DNA from: an uncultured Clostridia bacterium
GTDB lineage: Bacteria > Bacillota > Clostridia > TANB77 > CAG-508
Length of the DNA: 63,563 bases
Direction: 5' to 3'
NCBI GenBank assembly: GCA_934133175.1
Contig: CAKPAX010000006.1
Span: 1-63,563 of the forward strand
Shown: positions 31,884 through 38,529 of the stretch, one piece after another
Numbering within the stretch: position 1 is the first letter of the stretch
Layout of the letters: every line of letters starts with the position of its first letter
The notes under the pieces: generated by a model
Seen by the model: only the letters and a program-made list of their open reading frames with translations
What the model was told of the DNA's origin: nothing
The model's database searches: none
Translations under genes and position numbers: made by a program

Positions 31884-32429
31884 ATGTTTATATATAATGT
31901 AAAAATTAATGGTAGTCGTTTTTTTAAAATATTTTTTACTATTGTCGTAATATTTATGGCTTTGCTATTTGTATTTGGAATGTATAAAATTTTTGGAAAT
32001 GCATCTAATAATTTTAAGGTTTCAGATAAACAAGAATCAAGTGTCATAGAAATAAATTCAAACAATTATACAAATGTATTAAAAACAGTACATGATGACT
32101 TAAATTCATATACAGGAAAAGAAATAAAGTGCACAGGATATGTTTATAAATTATTAGATTTTAAAGACAATCAGTTTGTATTAGCAAGAAATATGGTTAT
32201 TTCATCTAATCACCAATATGTTGTTGTAGGTTTTCTATGTGAATCAAATGAAATTAAAAAGTTTGCTGAAAATTCATGGGTTGAAATTACAGGTACTATA
32301 ACAAAAGGTGATTATCACGGAGAAATTCCGGTTATTAAAATCAAAGAAATTAAAGAAATCAATAAACCTAATGAAGATTATGTGTATCCTCCTGATGACT
32401 CTTTTATTCCTACTAATGCAATATTGTAA
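31884..32429 (+). CDS. Membrane-anchored OB-fold (tRNA_anti-like / YcgQ C-terminal-like) protein
   Basis: 181 aa with one N-terminal membrane helix (about 14-36, FFKIFFTIVVIFMALLFVFG) and an extracytoplasmic domain. From residue about 60, NVLKTVHDDLNSYTGKEIKC, TGYVYKLLDF, FVLARNMVISS, YVVVGFLCES and WVEITGTITKG form an OB fold like the C-terminal domain of YcgQ/DUF1980 proteins. The usual metal-binding Cys pair in the loop is absent (MVISS). GGAGGTATAAATTTA precedes the ATG. It diverges from secA and converges on the permease gene, and the long hairpin repeat at 32482-32612 lies just downstream. Confidence 0.65.
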   Translation: MFIYNVKINGSRFFKIFFTIVVIFMALLFVFGMYKIFGNASNNFKVSDKQESSVIEINSNNYTNVLKTVHDDLNSYTGKEIKCTGYVYKLLDFKDNQFVLARNMVISSNHQYVVVGFLCESNEIKKFAENSWVEITGTITKGDYHGEIPVIKIKEIKEINKPNEDYVYPPDDSFIPTNAIL

Positions 32430-32481
32430 TAAAAATATTATATTAATTAATTTTATAATAAAATTTAATATTATCTATAAA

Positions 32482-32612
32482 AATTGTCATATTTTGTTTT
32501 GTAATACCGCGTAGCGAACAACCGGAGCGTAAGCGAAGGGCGAATGGAGCAGCCTTCCCGAAGGATTCCGAGGGCTGCGACAACAAGGTATAAAAAACAA
32601 CATATGACAATT
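32482..32612. repeat. GC-rich 82-nt repeat, copy 1, within a locus-specific inverted repeat
   Basis: Core 32507-32588 (starts CCGCGTAGCGAACAACC, ends GACAACAAGG) matches 38355-38436 at 80 of 82 positions. Internal GCAGCC / GGCTGC stem. The flanks AATTGTCATAT...TTGTTTT and AAAACAA...ATATGACAATT pair with each other but do not resemble the flanks of copy 2. The base pair next to the core is A-T here and G-C in copy 2. It lies between convergent genes, with TTTTTTATC following on the plus strand, so it can act as a terminator. Confidence 0.85.
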
Positions 32613-32619
32613 GTGTTTT

Positions 32620-33717
32620 TTATCTTTTATCAAAAATGCTCTTAATAACCCCATTATCTATAAAAGTAGCAAATATATCTTTGAAAATAATTAATATTAT
32701 TGGACCAATAATCATTCCTATTACTCCCATAAATTTAAATCCTGTATACATAGCAATTAATGTAAAGATTGGATGTATTCCAATTTGTTTACTTACTATT
32801 CTTGGCTCTATAAATTGTCTTACAACAGACATTATTATCCATAGTAATATAATTGCCATGCCTAATTTTAAATCGCCATTTAAAGCAGAAATTATTCCCC
32901 ATGGTACCATTACTGTTCCAGAGCCTAATATTGGAAGCGCATCAACAAATCCAATTGCTAAGGCAATTAAAAGAGGATATTCAACATTTAATTTTATAAA
33001 TTTAAAAATATATAAACCTACTAAAGAAATTATAAAAGAAATAAATATTAAAATACACTCTGCTTTTAAAAAACTTCCTAACATTTTTATTATTTCTCTT
33101 AAATGTATTCCTATTTTTTTTACCCATTTTTCTGGTAAATGATGTTCCATTTGATCTAATATATAAATTTTATCAGTACAAATAAAATATAAAGATAATA
33201 TTGTTACAACAAAATAAATTGCAATTGTAGGAATTGACGTTATAAACCCCATTAAGCTATTTAAAGCATTTTTAAGCCAATTTGATATCGTTGTTAAAAA
33301 ATCTGATGTAGAATTTTGAATGATATTTTGTACTTCACTAGAAAGTTTTATTTTATCAAAATTAAAGCTATTCATAATATTTTGTATTTGTATGTAAGCT
33401 TTATCAAAATAATCATTTATACCTTGCATTAAATTTGTAGCCTCTGAAATTAACGTGGTTATTCCCCATGCTAGTCCACCTAAAATAATTGTAAAAGCAA
33501 TTATAAAAATTATAATTGAACTTGTTTTTCTTGTTAATTTACTTTTTTTCATAATAAATTTTATAGCAGGTTCTAATAATAATGATATAACAAACGCTAT
33601 TAAAAAAGGCATGTAAAATATAGATAATTTAAATGCCAAGAAAAGTCCTATTAATATAATTAATACATAAATAATTCTAGTTAATACCTTTGTCCAATAT
33701 GACATATCTATTATCAT
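32620..33717 (-). CDS. AI-2E family permease (YtvI-like)
   Basis: Integral membrane protein of the AI-2E/UPF0118 family, 365 aa, seven to eight helices. An N-terminal helix pair (VLIILIGLFLAFKLSIFYMP) precedes FLIAFVISLLLEPAIKFIMK. A large amphipathic region at 95-150 follows. The conserved LPILGSGTVMVPWGIISALN and RQFIEPRIVSKQIGIHPIFT blocks near 255-320 define the family. Members export small molecules or exchange Na/Li for protons, and YtvI is sporulation-linked. The specific role is not inferable. GGAGG lies 7 nt before the ATG. Confidence 0.85.
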   Translation of the reverse strand: MIIDMSYWTKVLTRIIYVLIILIGLFLAFKLSIFYMPFLIAFVISLLLEPAIKFIMKKSKLTRKTSSIIIFIIAFTIILGGLAWGITTLISEATNLMQGINDYFDKAYIQIQNIMNSFNFDKIKLSSEVQNIIQNSTSDFLTTISNWLKNALNSLMGFITSIPTIAIYFVVTILSLYFICTDKIYILDQMEHHLPEKWVKKIGIHLREIIKMLGSFLKAECILIFISFIISLVGLYIFKFIKLNVEYPLLIALAIGFVDALPILGSGTVMVPWGIISALNGDLKLGMAIILLWIIMSVVRQFIEPRIVSKQIGIHPIFTLIAMYTGFKFMGVIGMIIGPIILIIFKDIFATFIDNGVIKSIFDKR

Positions 33718-33764
33718 AAAATCCCTCCAGTATATTATATGTATACAAAATTTAAAATAAAACT

Positions 33765-33788
33765 AAGTCCAATAAAAATATTGGACTT
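33765..33788 (-). terminator. Terminator of the CBS gene
   Basis: AAGTCCAAT / ATTGGACTT stem with a 6-nt loop, followed on the minus strand by AGTTTTATTTT. Confidence 0.8.
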
Positions 33789-33809
33789 AATTAAAAGATC
33801 TTCAATTTA

Positions 33810-34256
33810 TTACTCGTTATTTTTATTTTGTCCTTTGCAATTGCATATATTTTCTATTGTTGTAAAAACTTGTTCTTTTCCTAGTTCTTGATTATAATGT
33901 GCTAGATCTCCCATTGTTAATATTCCTACAACTTTATCATTTTCTAATACTGGTATTCTTCTTATTTGATTTTCAGACATTTTTTTCTCTGCAGAATTTA
34001 CCTCGTCATTTGAATTACATGTACAAACATCACATGTCATTATTTCACTTACTGGTGTTTGATCTGTATTCTTATTACAAGCTATACTTCTTAAAATTAT
34101 ATCTCTATCTGTAACAATTCCTACAATACCATTATTATCATCGCATACAGGTATACAACCAACATGGTTTTGACACATTAATTTAGCAACTTGTCCAACA
34201 TTACAATCCGGTTTTACACAACATACCTCATTACACATACATTCACTAACTTTCAT
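33810..34256 (-). CDS. Tandem CBS-domain protein, Cys-rich
   Basis: Two CBS motifs make one Bateman module: VKPDCNVGQVAKLMCQNHVG with GIVGIVTDRDIILRSI, and NSAEKKMSENQIRRIPVLEN with VGILTMGDLAHYNQE. Such modules bind adenine nucleotides and report energy state. It has about 14 cysteines in 148 aa, clustered at SECMCNEVCCVKPDC, MTCDVCTC and ENICNCKG. That suggests metal binding or redox sensing on top of the CBS fold (inference). Start at 34256 (MKVSECM), with AAAGGTGG 7 nt upstream. An ATG 18 nt further up overlaps that site. Confidence 0.82.
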   Translation of the reverse strand: MKVSECMCNEVCCVKPDCNVGQVAKLMCQNHVGCIPVCDDNNGIVGIVTDRDIILRSIACNKNTDQTPVSEIMTCDVCTCNSNDEVNSAEKKMSENQIRRIPVLENDKVVGILTMGDLAHYNQELGKEQVFTTIENICNCKGQNKNNE

Positions 34257-34426
34257 ATATTTACCACCTTTCATTTGTGTTAAAATTTAAATTATGATTT
34301 TAACATTATTATTTTATACAATTAAAAAAAATATATTCAAATTCAAAATTTTAATTTTTAAATTTGTTTTTTTGAACAAATCTTTTAAATAAATTTTCTG
34401 TACAGTGTAGGTTTCTAAATTATAAA

Positions 34427-34460
34427 AGAACAAAAGCGGACATTAATAACTTTTGTTCTT
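34427..34460. terminator. Hairpin downstream of the 205-aa gene
   Basis: AAGAACAAAAG / CTTTTGTTCTT perfect 11-bp stem with a 12-nt loop. A second hairpin at 34471-34493 lies before it on the minus strand. This may be a backup terminator. Nothing else is visible at 34257-34426. Confidence 0.5.
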
Positions 34461-34470
34461 ATAATATAAA

Positions 34471-34493
34471 AAATAGAGTATAAAACTCTATTT
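34471..34493 (-). terminator. Terminator of the 205-aa gene
   Basis: AATAGAGT / ACTCTATT stem with a 5-nt loop, followed on the minus strand by TTTTTTATATT. It starts 3 nt after the stop. Confidence 0.85.
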
Positions 34494-34495
34494 TT

Positions 34496-35113
34496 TTAAT
34501 ATTCATATATATCATAATTATCTTGGAAGTCTCTTGGCATAAATGGAGGTCTGCCTCCTGGTCCAGGACCCATTCCACCTGGAAAATTTGGTCTCATAGG
34601 TGGTCTTACTGGTGGTCTAGGTGGCCTCTGATTATTTCCACCTAATAATTCTCTTATTAACAAAATTCTAATTAAGTCATTTAGTACAAAATTTCTTCCT
34701 CCAATTTGTCTTGTTTCTCCGCTTCTATTTTCTACTTTTACATCCATTTTTTTATTTGAATTATTCATACTATTTTGAGTATTTTCCCCGCTTCTATTGT
34801 TAACACTGTTTCCAACATTATTACTCAAATTAATATTAATATTTACTTCTTCATTTCCTTCCATAGCCATATAAATCTCATTTGTCATACTATCAATCAA
34901 TTGTTTGGTAATTGGTTTTGTATTATTATTACAAACCTTACATACCATAGGATAAACAATTCTATATATTTTAGGATAACACTCTTCCAAATCCTTATTA
35001 ATTTCCATATTTTGTTCTTGGCAATTATTATTCATATTATATGTATTATAGTTATTAACCATTGGATACCCCAAAATACTTCTTATATAATCATCATATG
35101 ATTCATTATACAT
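34496..35113 (-). CDS. Hypothetical Pro/Gly-tailed protein, possibly spore-coat-like
   Basis: 205 aa. The start YNESYDDYIRSILGYPMVNN and the Asn/Tyr-rich stretch after it resemble clostridial spore-surface type proteins. The middle (CYPKIYRIVYPMVCKVCNNN, QLIDSMTNEIYMAME) is helical and contains a CxxC. It then has an Asn-rich linker, FVLNDLIRILLIRELLG, and a C-terminal Pro/Gly/Arg-rich tail (RPPRPPVRPPMRPNFPGG). There is no signal peptide. AAGGAGG precedes the ATG. The coat assignment is inference from composition only. Confidence 0.6.
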   Translation of the reverse strand: MYNESYDDYIRSILGYPMVNNYNTYNMNNNCQEQNMEINKDLEECYPKIYRIVYPMVCKVCNNNTKPITKQLIDSMTNEIYMAMEGNEEVNININLSNNVGNSVNNRSGENTQNSMNNSNKKMDVKVENRSGETRQIGGRNFVLNDLIRILLIRELLGGNNQRPPRPPVRPPMRPNFPGGMGPGPGGRPPFMPRDFQDNYDIYEY

Positions 35114-35168
35114 AAATTTAACCTCCTTGCAAAATCTATAATATATTATGCAAGAAGGTCTTTATTAG

Positions 35169-36569
35169 TTACAAATTATTTACTAAATTTTTAAATTGAT
35201 TTCCTCTATCTGCAAAGTTTTTAAACATATCGAAACTTGCACTTGCAGGAGAAAATATTACAACTTGATTTGGTTTAGCAATTTTATTTGCAATTTGAAC
35301 AGTTTGTTCCAAAGTATCACATTGATAAATATCCATATATTTATGTTCTAAATCAAGTTCATTTTTTACAGCATTAAATATCTTTTCTGAAGTTTGCCCT
35401 ATAAGTATTAAAACTTTTACTTTATCAATAATAGGTTTTGCTAGTGGTTCATAATCTAATTTCTTATCATAACCACCTGCAATTAAGATAATTTCTTCGT
35501 CAAAAGCATTTAAAGCTGATAATGTTCTAGTTGGAGAAGAACTTGCTGAGTCATTATACCATCTTACATTATCAATTGTTCTTACTAATTCTATTCTATG
35601 TTCTACTCCAGTAAATTCCTTTATTGTTTGAACAGCCTTTTCTATTGGAACAAGATCTTTAGTTGCAGCAATTGCAGCACATATATTTTCATAATTATGT
35701 TTTCCTTTTATTAGTAATTGTTTTGTATCTAGTATGTGTTTTCTAACCTTATCGTCACATTCTTTTATAATATCTTCATCTACTATATAACCATTATCTA
35801 GTTTTTCTTTACTGCTGAAGAATATAACATTTCCATTTGCTTCGCTTTCACAAGCTCTAGTTATTACATTATCATAATTTAAAATTAAAGTTCCACCTTT
35901 GTCTTGATATCTAAATATATTTTTCTTTGAATCTATATATTCTTCATAATCCTTATGTATATTCAAATGATTTGGAGTTATATTTGTTATAACAGATATT
36001 TGAGGACTTACTTGCATTCCCATTAATTGAAAACTACTTAATTCTAAAACAACAATATCTTCTGGAGTCATTTCATTTAGTTTAGTAAATAATGGTATAC
36101 CAATATTACCACCCAAAAAACAATTATATCCTGCATTTTTTAATATTTTATAAATTAATGTAGTTGTAGTTGTTTTTCCATCACTTCCAGTTATTCCTAT
36201 AACAGGACATGGGCACATTTTCATTAATAGTTCTATTTCTGTTGTTACTATTGCTCCCCTATTCTCTTCTTCAACTAATTCTGCTCTAGTTGGTAAACAA
36301 CTAGGAGAACGAAATATTAAATCAAATCCTTTTAATTCTGAAAGACAGTTTTTACCAAGTGAAAATTCCATTGAATATTTTGTTACTTTATCCATGATTT
36401 CATTTGGAATGTTATCTATATCTTTTTCATCAAAAATCTTAACTATAGCATTATTAGCGTGTAAATAATCCAATAATGGTAAATTACTTACACCTAATCC
36501 AATTATAGCAACTTTCCTTCCAACTAAATAATTATTAAATTCTTCTAATTTGTCATTTACATATTCCAT
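35169..36569 (-). CDS. murD: UDP-N-acetylmuramoylalanine--D-glutamate ligase
   Basis: Adds D-Glu to UDP-MurNAc-L-Ala in cytoplasmic peptidoglycan synthesis. The N-terminal Rossmann-like UDP-binding domain starts KVAIIGLGVSNLPLLDYL. The ATP P-loop is GSDGKTTTT at 128-136. NITPNHLNIHKDYEEYIDSK, FTGVEHRIELVR and YNDSASSSPTRTLSAL follow. The C-terminal domain ends PASASFDMFKNFADRG. 466 aa is standard. It follows a cytidylate-kinase-like gene by 18 nt and shares its promoter. Confidence 0.95.
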   Translation of the reverse strand: MEYVNDKLEEFNNYLVGRKVAIIGLGVSNLPLLDYLHANNAIVKIFDEKDIDNIPNEIMDKVTKYSMEFSLGKNCLSELKGFDLIFRSPSCLPTRAELVEEENRGAIVTTEIELLMKMCPCPVIGITGSDGKTTTTTLIYKILKNAGYNCFLGGNIGIPLFTKLNEMTPEDIVVLELSSFQLMGMQVSPQISVITNITPNHLNIHKDYEEYIDSKKNIFRYQDKGGTLILNYDNVITRACESEANGNVIFFSSKEKLDNGYIVDEDIIKECDDKVRKHILDTKQLLIKGKHNYENICAAIAATKDLVPIEKAVQTIKEFTGVEHRIELVRTIDNVRWYNDSASSSPTRTLSALNAFDEEIILIAGGYDKKLDYEPLAKPIIDKVKVLILIGQTSEKIFNAVKNELDLEHKYMDIYQCDTLEQTVQIANKIAKPNQVVIFSPASASFDMFKNFADRGNQFKNLVNNL

Positions 36570-36587
36570 AATCTCACTCCCTATTAA

Positions 36588-37268
36588 TTAAATAACTGCT
36601 TCTAATTTAATATTATCTAATACTTTTTCACATGATTCTCTCACATTTTTACAATTAGTAACATCTATAATTTTAGTATTATCATAAATATCATAATAAC
36701 CAGTTTCTTTTTGAAGTTTATCTCTTTTTTCTATTGTTTCTTTTATTTGTTCTTGTGATAGTTTTCCATTATATTGTATGAATTTTCTTCTAATTCGTTC
36801 ATCTATACTTGCTGTTATAAAAAAATGATATGTTACACCAGGATACATTTTAACAATATCTCTTGATGATAATATAATATTATATTTTTTTCTATAATCA
36901 TCTATAAGTTTTTTTCCAAATTCATATAATTTACTATTATCTGCTTTGTTAGATATTTTTGATACAGCAAGAGAATTTTCATTTGATTGTAAATCTTCAT
37001 CTTCTATTTTCTTATCATCTATATATATAACAGTTTCTCTGTTTTCTAATTTAATTTTTATGTTTAATTCATTCATTATTTCATGTGCATCAATATTTTT
37101 TTTGATATCTATTTTTTTATTTTTTATACCATAAACTATTCCTCTATATATGTTTCCACCATGTAGAATTATAGAATTGGGTATATAATTTAGTAATTCT
37201 TTACAAATAGAAGTTTTGCCAGCACCAACTAAACCTTCTATTCCAATTACTATATTCTTATTTTCCAT
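36588..37268 (-). CDS. Cytidylate kinase-like protein
   Basis: 226-aa P-loop NMP kinase fold. VIGIEGLVGAGKTSICKEL is the Walker A (GLVGAGKT). LHGGNIYRGIVYGI is like the CMP-binding GxxYRA region. VSKISNKADNSKLYEFGKKL, IILSSRDIVKMYPGVTYHFF and RIRRKFIQYNGKL correspond to the core and LID of (d)CMP kinases. It is divergent from housekeeping Cmk, so the substrate could differ. Promoter at 37300-37328. murD follows in the same unit. Confidence 0.78.
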   Translation of the reverse strand: MENKNIVIGIEGLVGAGKTSICKELLNYIPNSIILHGGNIYRGIVYGIKNKKIDIKKNIDAHEIMNELNIKIKLENRETVIYIDDKKIEDEDLQSNENSLAVSKISNKADNSKLYEFGKKLIDDYRKKYNIILSSRDIVKMYPGVTYHFFITASIDERIRRKFIQYNGKLSQEQIKETIEKRDKLQKETGYYDIYDNTKIIDVTNCKNVRESCEKVLDNIKLEAVI

Positions 37269-37299
37269 TTTACAGCTCCCTTAAAAATATCTAACATGT

Positions 37300-37328
37300 A
37301 TTATACAATATTTTTACATAAAAAACAA
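37300..37328 (-). promoter_or_regulatory. Promoter of the kinase-murD unit
   Basis: Minus strand: -35 TTGTTT (37328-37323), 17-bp spacer, -10 TATAAT (37305-37300). Confidence 0.65.
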
Positions 37329-37398
37329 ATTAAATTGAATATAAACACATTTTTTGGAAAAAATATAAATATACCATAAAAAATGGAGGTGCATTTTC

Positions 37399-37482
37399 AT
37401 GTCAGAAAAAAATAGTAAAAAGAATAACAAAGGTAACAAAAATAATCAAAGCAAACAAAATGAAAACAATAATAACCAATAA
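37399..37482 (+). CDS. 27-aa Lys/Asn/Gln-rich small protein
   Basis: ATG at 37399 with GGAGGTG 8 nt upstream and TAA at 37480-37482. The peptide starts MSEKNSKKNNKGNKNN and is entirely hydrophilic and basic. A strong bidirectional hairpin follows 25 nt later, making a compact transcription unit. It resembles small spore-type peptides in composition only. Convergent with the alarmone synthetase gene. Confidence 0.55.
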   Translation: MSEKNSKKNNKGNKNNQSKQNENNNNQ

Positions 37483-37506
37483 ATTTTGTTATTAAAACAC
37501 AATATA

Positions 37507-37539
37507 AAAGACCATAATTATATAACAATTATGGTCTTT
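37507..37539. terminator. Bidirectional terminator between the 27-aa gene and the alarmone synthetase gene
   Basis: AAAGACCATAATT / AATTATGGTCTTT, 13-bp perfect stem, 7-nt loop, followed by ACTTTTTATTT on the plus strand and TTATATTG on the minus strand. Confidence 0.85.
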
Positions 37540-37548
37540 ACTTTTTAT

Positions 37549-38220
37549 TTAATTACTTAAAGTATTTATTCTAACATCTAACTTATTAGCCATTTTCGCG
37601 CAAGATACTAATTCTTTAGAAATACTTGTAGATATATCTTTTTCCGGCTTATATTTAACTTTATGTTCTACATTAGCCCAAAAATCCATCACAGCAGTAC
37701 GTATTTGGACTTCAACTTTTACATATATAATTTTTTCTACTAGATTAATCGGAACTTCTACAATTAAATGATAGCTTGAGTATCCGCTTTTTTTAGGATT
37801 ATTTACATAGTCTTTTTCTTTAATAGTTCTTACTCCAGGAATTTTTTGTATTAATTTTTTAATAACAAATATATCATTTTTAAATTGGCACACAACTCTT
37901 ATACCAGCAATATCATTAATATTTCTAATTAAATTTTCATATGTAATTTCATATTCTTTCCTTCGCATTTTTTTAATTAAACTATCTGGTGATTTTATTC
38001 TAGTTTTTGTATGATCTATTAAATCATAATCATATAAATATTTAAATTCATCTTTTATAATTTCTATTCTAGTTTCTAACTCTCTTAAAGCTGACGAATA
38101 TAAAAACATTAATTTTTTAAACGTCTCACTTTCAGTATCTACAATTTCTTTTTCTGATACTAAAGATTCAAATTTTATCATATCTTCACTTTTTACTTTA
38201 TCTATTGTATTTTTTCCCAT
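37549..38220 (-). CDS. Small alarmone synthetase (GTP pyrophosphokinase, YjbM/RelQ type)
   Basis: Synthesises (p)ppGpp from ATP and GTP/GDP. It is a single RelA/SpoT synthetase domain of 223 aa without hydrolase, TGS or ACT domains. RIKSPDSLIKKMRRKEYEIT carries the ATP-binding Arg/Lys. NINDIAGIRVVCQFKNDIFV contains the metal-binding Asp. NPKKSGYSSYHLIVEVPI is the G-loop with the Tyr that stacks on guanine. EVQIRTAVMDFWANVEHKVKY has the catalytic Glu. The C-terminal helices allow tetramers, as in RelQ. It is isolated between two hairpins, with the 82-nt repeat upstream. Confidence 0.88.
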   Translation of the reverse strand: MGKNTIDKVKSEDMIKFESLVSEKEIVDTESETFKKLMFLYSSALRELETRIEIIKDEFKYLYDYDLIDHTKTRIKSPDSLIKKMRRKEYEITYENLIRNINDIAGIRVVCQFKNDIFVIKKLIQKIPGVRTIKEKDYVNNPKKSGYSSYHLIVEVPINLVEKIIYVKVEVQIRTAVMDFWANVEHKVKYKPEKDISTSISKELVSCAKMANKLDVRINTLSN

Positions 38221-38327
38221 ATACTTTACCTCTTTATATTTATTATGTGCTTATTTTACAAATACATTGTTTCTAAAATATATTTTTAATATGAATTTAT
38301 TGTGAATTTTATAGTTTGTTTTTTAAT

Positions 38328-38461
38328 TAGTTAATATATATTATTTTTCAAATGCCGCGTAGCGAACAACCGGAGCGTAAGCGAAGGGCGAATGGAGCAG
38401 CCTTCCCGAGGGATTCCGAGGACTGCGACAACAAGGCATAAAAAATAATATATATTAACTA
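38328..38461. repeat. GC-rich 82-nt repeat, copy 2, within a locus-specific inverted repeat
   Basis: Core 38355-38436. The flanking arms (38328-38348 and 38441-38461) are a perfect 21-bp inverted repeat, TAGTTAATATATATTATTTT plus T, unrelated to the arms of copy 1. It lies between uvrA's end and the start of the alarmone synthetase gene, both on the minus strand. A separate uvrA terminator at 38474-38515 precedes it on that strand. Confidence 0.85.
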
Positions 38462-38473
38462 GTATATAATAAA

Positions 38474-38515
38474 AAAGCACATAATATGATTTTTAACATC
38501 AATATTATATGCTTT
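38474..38515 (-). terminator. uvrA terminator
   Basis: AAAGCACATAATAT / ATATTATATGCTTT imperfect stem, followed on the minus strand by TTTATTATATAC. Confidence 0.75.
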
Positions 38516-38529
38516 AATCTATTTAAAAA

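Noticed and set aside
32507..32588. tRNA, group II intron end or known riboswitch in the 82-nt core
   Set aside because: It lacks a cloverleaf, a domain V/VI catalytic signature and any conserved ligand-binding motif I recognise. It also lies outside gene leaders at copy 1.
34775..35101. 108-codon Ile-rich plus-strand ORF
   Set aside because: It is the antisense of the Asn-rich part of the 205-aa gene, with no ribosome site and no recognisable fold.
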